From contig CALXVW010000070.1 in assembly GCA_944392185.1 (NCBI GenBank), positions 1 to 20,358 on the forward strand: DNA of 20,358 nucleotides, given 5' to 3'. The notes under the pieces were generated by a model. It ran no database searches, had not been told where the DNA came from, and saw nothing but the letters and a program-made list of their open reading frames with translations. Origin of the DNA: an uncultured Alphaproteobacteria bacterium (GTDB lineage Bacteria > Pseudomonadota > Alphaproteobacteria > RF32 > CAG-239). Below, piece by piece: positions 8,250-14,010 of the stretch. Position 1 is the stretch's first letter, and the number at the start of each line of letters is the position of its first letter. The position numbers and the translations under genes were made by a program.

Positions 8250-8278
8250 ATTATAGCCCCATAAGCTTAAAAAATCCA
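8250..8278 (-). promoter_or_regulatory. Predicted promoter of the small ORF-murA group
   Basis: On the minus strand a perfect TATAAT (8250-8255) lies 17 nt from a weak TGGATT (8273-8278). The start codon at 8218 is about 30 nt downstream of the -10. The -35 match is poor. Confidence 0.5.
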
Positions 8279-8313
8279 TAAGATTTACAGAAAAGCACAG
8301 GGATTGAAAAATT

Positions 8314-8343
8314 TTGTTCATTTTTATTTTTTGGGGGTATTAT
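8314..8343 (+). promoter_or_regulatory. Possible promoter of the DUF486 gene
   Basis: TTGTTC (8314-8319), an 18-nt spacer and TATTAT (8338-8343). The -10 would overlap the ATG at 8342, which argues for the downstream start at 8390. Sequence match only. Confidence 0.35.
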
Positions 8344-8389
8344 GCCTTGCGAAAAATTTATTTTTACTTCTGAAATATCGAGAATAGAA

Positions 8390-8731
8390 ATGAGACAGTT
8401 TTATCCTTTAATCCTTTTGACAATTTCTAACGTGTTTATGACTTTTGCCTGGTATGGGCATTTAAAATTCAAATCCACCGCTTTGTGGATTGTGGTTTTA
8501 GCTAGCTGGGGAATTGCTTTTTTTGAATATATCTTTCAGGTGCCGGCCAATCGTATCGGTCATGAGTTTTTCAGCGCCGCTCAACTCAAAATCATGCAAG
8601 AAGCCATTACTATTGTGGTTTTTTGTGTTTTCTCCGTTTTGTATCTTAAGGAAGACCTTAAATGGAACTATCTGGTCGGCTTTGCCTTAATCCTCTTGGC
8701 CGTGTTCTTCGTGTTCAAAAAATGGGATTAG
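8390..8731 (+). CDS. DUF486 (DMT-like) small membrane protein
   Basis: A 113-aa protein with four hydrophobic segments, matching the DUF486 family, a small branch of the drug/metabolite-transporter-like proteins. Recognisable blocks are SNVFMTFAWYGHLKF, ASWGIAFFEYIFQVPANRIG, FSAAQLKIMQEAIT and a C-terminal GFALILLAVFFVFK. The substrate is unknown for the family. The frame is open up to an ATG at 8342, which would add 16 residues (MPCEKFIFTSEISRIE) before the first membrane segment. Family members usually begin almost directly with the first segment, and a candidate -10 overlaps 8342, so I prefer 8390 although its ribosome site is weak. The gene is single and ends at a strong terminator. Confidence 0.85.
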   Translation: MRQFYPLILLTISNVFMTFAWYGHLKFKSTALWIVVLASWGIAFFEYIFQVPANRIGHEFFSAAQLKIMQEAITIVVFCVFSVLYLKEDLKWNYLVGFALILLAVFFVFKKWD

Positions 8732-8754
8732 GGGTTTTATGTTTTTAAAACTCA

Positions 8755-8789
8755 AAAACGCTCTCCACATCTGATGTAGAGAGCGTTTT
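8755..8789. terminator. Bidirectional intrinsic terminator
   Basis: AAAACGCTCTC (8755-8765) pairs perfectly with GAGAGCGTTTT (8779-8789), and the loop can extend the stem through ACAT/ATGT. It separates the DUF486 gene (plus) from the convergent 93-aa ORF (minus). Confidence 0.85.
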
Positions 8790-8805
8790 GGTTCTTGGTT
8801 CTGGA

Positions 8806-9087
8806 TTATTCATTCCGGAACCATGAACTTTTTTCTGCAGCCTCTGTCCAAGCGGCTCGGGCAAACTGCTCAAGCTCGGGGGACATCGGGGCCGCCCAAG
8901 TTCCGCGCTTCTTAATTTCCTCCATCAGCTCCGGCGTGGGCCGAAGAGTGAGGCTGACCGACGGGCCAGGGTATGATTTCCAGCCGTCGTAAAACTTAGT
9001 GTCGGCGGAAAGATTCCCTTTTTCATCCATTTCCAGAAACGCTTCAACGTTTTTGAAGCTTGTTTTGTCAAAAATAGTGCTTTCCAT
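8806..9087 (-). CDS. Hypothetical 93-aa soluble protein
   Basis: I do not recognise this protein. It is soluble, with no signal peptide or membrane segment, and rather Trp-rich (four). A middle stretch GWKSYPGPSVSLTLRPTPEL is followed by a charged helical end (PELEQFARAAWTEAAEKSSWFRNE). The ribosome site before ATG 9087 is weak (AT-rich). It ends 17 nt before the bidirectional terminator at 8755-8789, which suits a real gene. The opposite strand has no better candidate. The 205-nt gap before it (9088-9292) holds no recognisable gene. Its codon usage resembles its neighbours (GGG, GCC and GCG present), so recent transfer is not suggested. Function unknown. Confidence 0.55.
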   Translation of the reverse strand: MESTIFDKTSFKNVEAFLEMDEKGNLSADTKFYDGWKSYPGPSVSLTLRPTPELMEEIKKRGTWAAPMSPELEQFARAAWTEAAEKSSWFRNE

Positions 9088-9292
9088 ATGATTTTAATTT
9101 TATCAGAAAGACCGGGCAATCTTTCTTTTGGTGAATTCTATTATCGGAAACAATCTTTATGACTGTGCCCAAACCCAATAATAGAACATAAACTTTAATC
9201 TTGATTATCAATATATCATTTTTTGTCTCTTTTGGCAAGATAAAATTTCGCCTAAAAATTTGCAGCGGGTTTCTTTGTCTTTAGGCTTTTAC

Positions 9293-9790
9293 CTAATCTC
9301 TGTTTTTGAAAACTTGATATATTGTCCAAAAACTTAATAAAACATCCGCCACAGCCGATGGATAAGCCCCAACGTAAATGTCATGAACCAGCCATAACAA
9401 TAAATTTGAAATCAGCGCATAGCGCATTTGTTGATCATTCTTGCTTATATACATAAAAACCGTATAACTTGATGAGGCTACGATCGGAAACCAACCGATT
9501 ATTCCTCTGGTGTTGGCTATAACCCCAAGAATAATGCAAAACAGCGCCAAAATAAGCGTTGAAATAGAAGATAACTTATTCTTATAGGCCAGCACATTGC
9601 GGATTAAGGCCAAGAAATTGGTGGTAAACGCCGAATATGTATATAATGCTATATTTGATAACATACAAAAGACAACATCTACAATCTGCCAGCCGATCAA
9701 TTTCTCTTTGCTTTTCTTGACAACCGACATCCCTAAGCATACAACCGCCGCCAAAGAAAAAAGATTGCCTAAAATCAGATTTCCTTCCAA
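9293..9790 (-). CDS. YgjV-like inner membrane protein
   Basis: A 165-aa protein with about six hydrophobic segments. The second half fits the YgjV family of inner membrane proteins: RGIIGWFPIVASSSYTVFMY, then LISNLLLWLVHDIYVGAYPSAVADVLLSFWTIYQVF, whose core NLLLWL.hDI..GAY.sA..D is the family hallmark. The function of the family is unknown. The frame is open from a TTG at 9814, but the TTG at 9790 has AGAGGA at a 7-nt distance and begins at the first hydrophobic segment (MEGNLILGNLFSLAAVV), so I chose 9790. It lies 38 nt after the end of the HD-domain gene and is probably co-transcribed with it. Confidence 0.8.
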   Translation of the reverse strand: MEGNLILGNLFSLAAVVCLGMSVVKKSKEKLIGWQIVDVVFCMLSNIALYTYSAFTTNFLALIRNVLAYKNKLSSISTLILALFCIILGVIANTRGIIGWFPIVASSSYTVFMYISKNDQQMRYALISNLLLWLVHDIYVGAYPSAVADVLLSFWTIYQVFKNRD

Positions 9791-9797
9791 TTTACTA

Positions 9798-9803
9798 TCC
9801 TCT
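9798..9803 (-). promoter_or_regulatory. Ribosome binding site that decides the YgjV-like start
   Basis: AGAGGA on the minus strand is 7 nt from a TTG at 9790. The alternative TTG at 9814 has no ribosome site. Confidence 0.55.
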
Positions 9804-9828
9804 GCTGTTTGCAAAAAGTTAAATCGAG

Positions 9829-10464
9829 CTAGCGCTCTTTTACTAAAACTGCTGCTTTTGTAAAAAGATTATATATATTGCAACCAACTTTCTTATCAAA
9901 ATAAGCTTTTAGCTTATAACGCATTTCCAACCATTCTTTATCAATGGAAATTCCTTTGCGTTCTGATAAATCTTGCGCTCTTTGTTCTATCGTGACAAAA
10001 CCGTTTTTATTTGATAAGTTGTCAGCAAGTTGAATTAGCAAATCTTCATCTGTCACTTTGGTGTTTTTTATATATTCGGCAACGAAGTCATAGTCTTTCT
10101 TCTTCTCAAAAAACATTTGCTTGCATTCTTCAAACGGTCTTATTTTATTCCATAAAAACATATGTAATAGGGCAGAACGGGCGGCATTTTCATCTAAATT
10201 AATTAATTTTTCATATCCTGAAATACCATGAAAACGTTTTTCATTGCGTTCATTGGTTCGACAAATATCGTGTAATAACGCCCCAACATACGCTTGTTCT
10301 GTATCCATTCCTTTTATTCTTGACGCAATTGTTTTAGCAACATTGGCTGCCGTTATAATATGATTCTGATACATCCACCAACGGGACATATCTTTTCCCA
10401 AAGATGTATCTCTTTTTTTTATTTCTGTAATTAAATTTTTAGCTTCTTTAACAGATAAACTCAT
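9829..10464 (-). CDS. HD-domain phosphohydrolase-like protein
   Basis: A 211-aa protein with the metal-binding pattern of the HD superfamily: His35 (NHIITAANVA), the His65-Asp66 pair (GALLHDICR), His79 (RFHGISGYE), His101 (SALLHMF) and Asp148 (LIQLADNLS). HD proteins hydrolyse phosphoester bonds in nucleotides or RNA in the cytoplasm; the substrate cannot be read from this sequence. Overall layout recalls small YqeK/HDIG-type proteins. The start ATG 10464 has an AAGG ribosome site about 9 nt upstream. A plausible promoter (TTGATT-16-TAAAAT) lies at 10487-10514. It is the first gene of a two-gene unit with the YgjV-like gene. Confidence 0.85.
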   Translation of the reverse strand: MSLSVKEAKNLITEIKKRDTSLGKDMSRWWMYQNHIITAANVAKTIASRIKGMDTEQAYVGALLHDICRTNERNEKRFHGISGYEKLINLDENAARSALLHMFLWNKIRPFEECKQMFFEKKKDYDFVAEYIKNTKVTDEDLLIQLADNLSNKNGFVTIEQRAQDLSERKGISIDKEWLEMRYKLKAYFDKKVGCNIYNLFTKAAVLVKER

Positions 10465-10486
10465 TTGTAGACCTTTACTTGTTTTT

Positions 10487-10514
10487 ATTTTAATAAAAGT
10501 GGTTTTAGAATCAA
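10487..10514 (-). promoter_or_regulatory. Predicted promoter of the HD-domain/YgjV-like pair
   Basis: On the minus strand TTGATT (10509-10514), a 16-nt spacer and TAAAAT (10487-10492). The divergent mutarotase gene may use a TATACT at 10551-10556, for which I see no good -35. Confidence 0.35.
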
Positions 10515-10594
10515 TAAAATTCTTTTATATTATTGATGTTTGAGCGAGAGTATACTTTTATCTTGGCAAGTTGATTTAAAAACAAAGGTGAAAA

Positions 10595-11413
10595 ATGATG
10601 ACTGATGATGGTTTTATTACTTTACGCAATGGGTTGGCTGAGTGCAAAATTGCGCTCTTTGGCGGCAATCTCTTATCTTATCGCCCAGCCGACCAAAAGT
10701 ATGATATTTTTTGGCTTGGAGATCTCAATAAATTTGACAATGTTCAAGCCATTCGCGGCGGCATTCCCGTTTGCTGGCCTCGCTTTGCCGAAGAAAAACT
10801 CAACAATCATCTGCCGCGCCACGGGTTTGCCAGGCTTTCAACCTGGCAGCTTAAAAATGTTTGTGTTGATGAAACCAAGATTGAGGCAGAGCTCTCGTTA
10901 ATTCCGGATGAAAAATATAACCTCAAGGCCTCGGCAAAACTTTTGATTAAAATCACCGATCGGCTTGAATATTCGCTGGAAACAACCAACCATGGTGATG
11001 AAGAATTTGACTTTAGTGAGGCTTTGCACGCTTATTTTAACATTAGCTCAATTGATAAGGTTGAGATAAAAGGCTTGGCCGGACACTCTTATAAGAATTC
11101 TCTTGACGGCAATATGTATCCTCAAGAAATCGATTTGCGCATAAACGGTGAATTTGACTCTATTTTTATCAACCAGATACAGCCAATTTCCATCATAGAT
11201 GAGGGATTTAAGCGCATAATCTCCATAAAAAAAGAAAACTCAAACACAACTGTTGTGTGGAACCCGGCCAAAGACTTGGCGGAAATGAGCCCCGGGCAAT
11301 ATAAAAACTTTGTGTGTGTGGAACCATCAAACGTTGGGGATGCTTTTGTCCGCCTGCAACCAAAACAAACGCACAAAATATCGGTCACCATTCAAGCCAA
11401 AGAGTTAAAATAA
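10595..11413 (+). CDS. D-hexose-6-phosphate mutarotase-like protein (YeaD family)
   Basis: A 272-aa aldose-1-epimerase-fold protein of the YeaD type, which interconverts alpha and beta anomers of hexose 6-phosphates in the cytoplasm. Key blocks: FWLGDLNKFDN.QAIRGGIPVCWPRF; PRHGFAR with His76; EALHAYFNI with His145, a catalytic histidine; VVWNPA; and FVCVEPSNV with Glu243, the probable catalytic base. These are the normal YeaD motifs and length. ATG 10595 has AAAGGTG at a suitable distance; ATG 10598 is also possible. It is a single gene, divergent from the HD-domain gene, and closed by a strong terminator. Confidence 0.92.
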   Translation: MMTDDGFITLRNGLAECKIALFGGNLLSYRPADQKYDIFWLGDLNKFDNVQAIRGGIPVCWPRFAEEKLNNHLPRHGFARLSTWQLKNVCVDETKIEAELSLIPDEKYNLKASAKLLIKITDRLEYSLETTNHGDEEFDFSEALHAYFNISSIDKVEIKGLAGHSYKNSLDGNMYPQEIDLRINGEFDSIFINQIQPISIIDEGFKRIISIKKENSNTTVVWNPAKDLAEMSPGQYKNFVCVEPSNVGDAFVRLQPKQTHKISVTIQAKELK

Positions 11414-11415
11414 CT

Positions 11416-11445
11416 AAAAAAGCCACCTCAACAGGTGGCTTTTTT
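11416..11445. terminator. Bidirectional intrinsic terminator
   Basis: AAAAAAGCCACCT (11416-11428), loop CAAC, AGGTGGCTTTTTT (11433-11445): a 13-bp perfect stem with T runs on both strands. It lies between the convergent mutarotase and inositol-monophosphatase genes. The 12-nt arm AAAAAAGCCACC recurs exactly in the tRNA-Thr terminator at 13594. Confidence 0.92.
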
Positions 11446-11478
11446 AATAGATGACCATAAAGCCTTGGGATTATCCCG

Positions 11479-12237
11479 CTATAATTTGGGTATTTCTTTT
11501 AGAATTTTAGAGTTGCCAATGGCAAAAATTGATCTGGGAGAAAAAAAGTCTGAAATATCTTCAAAATTATGACTTTTTACCAATCCGCCTGCTTCTTGAA
11601 CAATCAAGACACCGGCAGAATAATCCCACGGCATTAATCTAAATTCGCAAAAATATCCGGCTCTGCCACTCGCGACATAACATAAGTCCATCGCTGAAGA
11701 ACCACTACGCCTGATGTCTATTGAAACATCAAAACATTTTTGCGCATATTTAAAGACCTCGTCTAGATCTTTCAGATCAAAAACTCCTGTTCCAAAAATA
11801 ACCAAAGAGTCTGCCAAATTCTCTTGAGTAGTGTGTATGGGTAAACCGTTTAGCGTGGCGCCCTTTCCTTTTTCTGCAGCAAAAAGTTCATTTGAAAATG
11901 GATTATATATAACTCCTAAAATGGGAAAGCCGTCTTGTAATAATGCCACTGAAATTGCGCTAAAATTATAGCCTTTTACAAAATTTGTCGTGCCATCAAT
12001 CGGATCACAAACAAAACAATACCCACCTTTCTTATATTGGCAGCTTCCTTCTTCTCCAAAAAATGAGGCTTCCGGAAGTACGTCCTTTAATTTTTGCCGT
12101 AAAGTCTCTTGGACCCTAACATCGTATTCTGTAACCAAATTTCTTCGATCTTCATTTTTTAATTTTATCTCATGTATTCGGGCGTTTTTAACAATGTTTC
12201 CACACTCTTTTACAATATCGATAATTTTACTCAGCAT
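11479..12237 (-). CDS. Inositol monophosphatase family protein
   Basis: A 252-aa Mg-dependent sugar or inositol phosphatase of the SuhB/IMPase family, acting in the cytoplasm. All metal ligands are visible: GEEG with Glu62/Glu63, DPIDGTTNF with Asp78 and Asp81, and WDYSAG with Asp205. The N-terminal helix pair and the DIRRSGSSAMDLCYVASGRAGYF block are also standard. Substrate specificity (myo-inositol-1-phosphate, histidinol phosphate, PAP or others) cannot be told from sequence. The ATG at 12237 has a strong AAGGAGAAG site. It is a single gene; the possible promoter upstream is not clear. Confidence 0.92.
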   Translation of the reverse strand: MLSKIIDIVKECGNIVKNARIHEIKLKNEDRRNLVTEYDVRVQETLRQKLKDVLPEASFFGEEGSCQYKKGGYCFVCDPIDGTTNFVKGYNFSAISVALLQDGFPILGVIYNPFSNELFAAEKGKGATLNGLPIHTTQENLADSLVIFGTGVFDLKDLDEVFKYAQKCFDVSIDIRRSGSSAMDLCYVASGRAGYFCEFRLMPWDYSAGVLIVQEAGGLVKSHNFEDISDFFSPRSIFAIGNSKILKEIPKL

Positions 12238-12353
12238 AGTTTTCTTCTCCTTTGTTTTTTCATCATATCATATACGCAACAAAGTTAAATAAAACTAAAA
12301 GTGTTTTTGATTAATACCTGCCCCGCAAGTCCGATTACTGACTAACGATACTT

Positions 12354-12396
12354 TTAAAACACAAAAGCACCCATAAAGGGCGCTTTTGTGTTTTAA
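12354..12396. terminator. Long terminator-like hairpin
   Basis: AAAACACAAAAGCACCC (12356-12372) pairs with GGGCGCTTTTGTGTTTT (12378-12394) with one A-C mismatch, and TT/AA extends it. It lies beyond the end of the minus-strand HExxH gene, so it can terminate that transcript. It is followed by TGGTGCGAGATAC, a tRNA-end-like sequence. Confidence 0.75.
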
Positions 12397-12422
12397 TGGT
12401 GCGAGATACTATGCGATTATCG
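12395..12422. repeat. Imperfect direct repeat, left copy (tRNA-end-like)
   Basis: AATGGTGCG-GATAC...GC-ATTAT is shared with 13409-13438 at about 24 of 29 positions. Both copies are preceded by a GCACC-type hairpin or its remnant. On the minus strand the sequence reads GTATCTCGCACCATT, like a tRNA 3' end. The two copies flank the orphan HExxH gene. Confidence 0.6.
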
Positions 12423-12467
12423 GACTAATTTTTATGATGATTTTAAACTTTTGAGTAAGAAAATAAG

Positions 12468-13232
12468 TTATAACATTTGATGCCTAATATCTTTTTCATT
12501 TGTTTGACAATATAGGTAAGATTTCTCCATAAATTGTATTATATTTTTAGACTCCATGTAGAGAGAAGTTAAATCTTCAAGAATAAGTTTATGATTTATT
12601 TTCATATCATAAAAATATTTATAGGCAGAATTGTTGTGATATTTTTCAGGATACATATTTCCGATATCTGTATTTTTTACAAAGGTATCTATGACCATTT
12701 CGCTTAAAATCCATTTTAAATTTGGGGATTCGTATTCAGACCAATTATCTTTAAAATAGCTATGCCACATATGAAACCAAACAAAATGAATCATTTCATG
12801 AAGAGCTGTTTCTAGAAAATTAAATTCATCCCCCGCCCAAACGATTGAAAAACTTTGATGCCTGAGATTTCTTGGGCAAATGGGATTAAGAGAAATTTCT
12901 GCAATCATATTATTAAAGAGGTTATTGCAATCAATACCAAAAACACCTGTATAAATTTGATTTATTTGCTCTTTTTTTTCATTCCAAATTTTTTGGGATA
13001 TGGCACATTTTTCTTGTAAGTTTATTTCAAGTTTATCATAGAGTTTTGATAGTTCTGTTGTTAAATATTCTTTCCTTTCGTCCCAAGTCATATTTAAGCA
13101 TTTTTTCTCATTTAAAAAAGGATAAGCTTTGAATAAGGCTGCACGCCAATAAGCAGATGTATCATCGGTTTGAAAATCTAAAATACTTGCTATGGTATCA
13201 ATTTTGCTCATTATTCTGACAGATAAGTTCAT
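12468..13232 (-). CDS. Orphan HExxH metallopeptidase-like protein
   Basis: A 254-aa soluble protein of unknown family. ETALHEMIHFVWFHMWH contains HExxH (His145, Glu146, His149), and Glu178 in WILSEMVIDTF could be the third zinc ligand, a gluzincin-like spacing of 28 residues. The sequence is rich in Trp, Asn, Tyr and Lys, has no signal peptide and no membrane segment. Start ATG 13232 has AAGGA about 9 nt upstream; an internal ATG lies 7 codons later. The gene is more AT-rich than the suf region and stands alone between tRNA-end-like repeats, with its own promoter candidate. It may be an acquired cargo gene. Substrate unknown; it could be a peptidase or SprT/anti-restriction-like domain, but I see no family signature to support either. 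Confidence 0.7.
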   Translation of the reverse strand: MNLSVRIMSKIDTIASILDFQTDDTSAYWRAALFKAYPFLNEKKCLNMTWDERKEYLTTELSKLYDKLEINLQEKCAISQKIWNEKKEQINQIYTGVFGIDCNNLFNNMIAEISLNPICPRNLRHQSFSIVWAGDEFNFLETALHEMIHFVWFHMWHSYFKDNWSEYESPNLKWILSEMVIDTFVKNTDIGNMYPEKYHNNSAYKYFYDMKINHKLILEDLTSLYMESKNIIQFMEKSYLYCQTNEKDIRHQML

Positions 13233-13265
13233 TTATACATATCCTTAATTTCAATTTGTATAAAA

Positions 13266-13294
13266 ATGATACAGAATGTAACTCGTAAAGTAAA
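13266..13294 (-). promoter_or_regulatory. Predicted promoter of the HExxH gene
   Basis: On the minus strand TTTACT (13289-13294), a 17-nt spacer and TATCAT (13266-13271), about 34 nt upstream of the start codon. Confidence 0.45.
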
Positions 13295-13300
13295 CTTAAA

Positions 13301-13352
13301 AGTCCGATAAATCATCAAAAATCGCTAAATTAAAGATTCTCAAAATCGGACT
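13301..13352. repeat. Inverted pair of the octamer AGTCCGAT
   Basis: AGTCCGAT (13301-13308) and ATCGGACT (13345-13352) form an inverted pair with 36 nt between. A second pair lies at 12328-12335 and 12419-12426, on the other side of the HExxH gene, and a fifth copy is in the T-arm of tRNA-Thr (13642-13649). Confidence 0.7.
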
Positions 13353-13408
13353 CATTCAAGGCCTTTGAATACATACAAAAAAAGCACCTCAAATGGGGCA
13401 GTCTAAAA

Positions 13409-13438
13409 AATGGTGCGCGATACCCAAGCAATTATGGG
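13409..13438. repeat. Imperfect direct repeat, right copy (tRNA-end-like)
   Basis: Right-hand partner of 12395-12422. The minus strand reads as a TACCCA/TGGGTA hairpin followed by TCGCGCACCA, resembling the T-arm and CCA end of a tRNA, but the 8-nt loop lacks the TTC motif. The segment 13380-13408 before it looks like a decayed version of the terminator hairpin at 12354. Confidence 0.55.
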
Positions 13439-13592
13439 TACTCCCGCTTTTTAAGCGGGTCCTCCTCGCGTCGTAAGTCTCAAACTTCGTATCTCGCTAA
13501 GCTATTCGCTAAAGCTCAACACTCGTTTTCGACAACTTCCCGCTCCGCACTTGCGTTTGCCCCCGCAAGTCCGTTCTGCCTACTTGCACCAC
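13411..13592. repeat. Structured non-coding element bounded by TGGTGC/GCACCA
   Basis: No gene is visible in 13233-13624 apart from regulatory sites; most of it is this element. It begins TGGTGC (13411) and ends GCACCA (13592), a 6-bp terminal inverted repeat that could also be two outward-facing tRNA CCA ends. Inside are hairpins TACCCA/TGGGTA (13421-13440) and CCCGCTT/AAGCGGG (13443-13459), and CCCCGCAAGTCCG (13561-13573), which is an exact copy of 12321-12333. A segment at about 13513-13545 (CTAAAGCTCAAC...CTTCCC) resembles 13771-13799 in the split tRNA copy. Probably decayed repeat or tRNA material. Confidence 0.45.
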
Positions 13593-13593
13593 T

Positions 13594-13622
13594 AAAAAAG
13601 CCACCCTAAAGGTGGCTTTTTT
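13594..13622 (-). terminator. Terminator of tRNA-Thr
   Basis: AAAAAAGCCACC (13594-13605), loop CTAAA, GGTGGCTTTTTT (13611-13622): a 12-bp perfect stem, starting 2 nt after the CCA end of the tRNA on the minus strand. Confidence 0.9.
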
Positions 13623-13624
13623 AA

Positions 13625-13699
13625 TGGTGCCGCTGGCAAGAATCGGACTTGCGACCCCGTCATTACCAATGACGTGCTCTACCACTGAGCTACAGCGGC
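13625..13699 (-). tRNA. tRNA-Thr(GGT)
   Basis: A complete 75-nt cloverleaf on the minus strand with encoded CCA. Acceptor GCCGCTG pairs with CAGCGGC; discriminator A; D-arm GCTC-AGTGGTA-GAGC; anticodon arm CGTCA-TTGGTAA-TGACG with anticodon GGT (threonine); variable loop of five; T-arm GCAAG-TCCGATT-CTTGC. The T-loop reads T54-C55-C56 instead of the nearly universal T54-T55-C56, so the usual pseudouridine 55 position is a C. A second, broken copy lies just upstream at 13742-13888. Confidence 0.95.
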
Positions 13700-13713
13700 A
13701 TAATAATTAACTT
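13680..13713. repeat. 34-bp exact direct repeat, copy 1 (tRNA 5' half and leader)
   Basis: Identical to 13869-13902. It covers the acceptor 5' strand and D-arm start of tRNA-Thr plus 14 nt of AT-rich upstream sequence (ends ...AATAATTAACTT on the plus strand). Confidence 0.95.
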
Positions 13714-13741
13714 CTATCCTCTGCTCCCGGCTACGCCATAA

Positions 13742-13888
13742 CGTCATTGCCAATGACGTGCCTTCGGCATCTAAGCTCAATGCGGTCGTTTCACTTCCCT
13801 GTTTCGCTAAGATGTTCCGAAGAACTTGCAGACAAAATTGATACGTTGGTATCAATTTTACTTAGCGTTACCACTGAGCTACAGCGGC
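13742..13888 (-). pseudogene. Split tRNA-Thr copy with 107-nt structured insertion
   Basis: On the minus strand the sequence from 13888 begins as an exact copy of tRNA-Thr (GCCGCTGTAGCTCAGTGGTA), then has 107 nt (13762-13868) where the intact tRNA has GA, then resumes with GCACGTCATTGGCAATGACG (13742-13761), which matches the tRNA anticodon arm at 19 of 20 positions. The one change turns anticodon GGT into GGC. The T-arm and 3' acceptor half are missing. The insertion folds well: CGCTAAG (13805-13811) pairs with CTTAGCG (13861-13867), enclosing a C(UUCG)G tetraloop hairpin (GTTC-TTCG-GAAC, 13814-13825) and an 11-bp perfect hairpin AAAATTGATAC (13834-13859). It is probably a decayed duplicate, but the preserved hairpins leave open a structured leader RNA of the tRNA transcript. 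Confidence 0.7.
13834..13859. repeat. 11-bp perfect hairpin in the tRNA insertion
   Basis: AAAATTGATAC (13834-13844), loop GTTG, GTATCAATTTT (13849-13859). There is no T-run after it on either strand beyond the arm itself, so a terminator role is doubtful. Confidence 0.85.
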
Positions 13889-13902
13889 ATAATAATTAAC
13901 TT
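13869..13902. repeat. 34-bp exact direct repeat, copy 2
   Basis: Second copy of the block at 13680-13713; it forms the 5' part of the split tRNA copy and its immediate upstream sequence. Confidence 0.95.
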
Positions 13903-13940
13903 TTCTCCTTCGCTCCGCGGTTTCCCGCCTCGCGAGTGGT

Positions 13941-13969
13941 AACATACATAATCATTTTATAAAAATCAA
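13941..13969 (-). promoter_or_regulatory. Predicted promoter of the tRNA-Thr transcript
   Basis: On the minus strand TTGATT (13964-13969), a 17-nt spacer and TATGTT (13941-13946). If used, the transcript starts near 13934, runs through the split copy and reaches tRNA-Thr with a leader of about 235 nt. The stretch 13903-14010 otherwise holds only A/T-rich sequence and no gene; I see no clear terminator for comF there. Confidence 0.5.
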
Positions 13970-14010
13970 GTCTTCTTTTTATTTTTTTATATCTTTTTTA
14001 TCTTTTTCTT

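Noticed and set aside
8342..8389. N-terminal extension of the DUF486 protein from ATG 8342
   Set aside because: The added 16 residues are not typical of the family and the ATG overlaps a candidate -10 box; kept only as an alternative.
11990..12292. Plus-strand frame (100 aa) overlapping the inositol-monophosphatase start
   Set aside because: Antisense to a well-supported gene and with no recognisable features.
12321..12336. tRNA-Thr T-arm-like sequence as an att site partner of tRNA-Thr
   Set aside because: It is in the opposite orientation to the tRNA, whereas integration leaves direct repeats.
13411..13592. A functional tRNA with CCA end at 13411
   Set aside because: The hairpin next to the CCA has an 8-nt loop without the TTC motif, and no D-arm or anticodon arm with a matching acceptor strand can be placed.
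13742..13888. Functional intron-containing tRNA-Ala(GGC) in the split copy
   Set aside because: The body is tRNA-Thr-like, the 3' half is missing, and the insertion is not in the anticodon loop, where known bacterial tRNA introns usually lie.
12354..14010. CRISPR array among the repeats
   Set aside because: The repeats are few, differ in length and spacing, and no cas gene is present.
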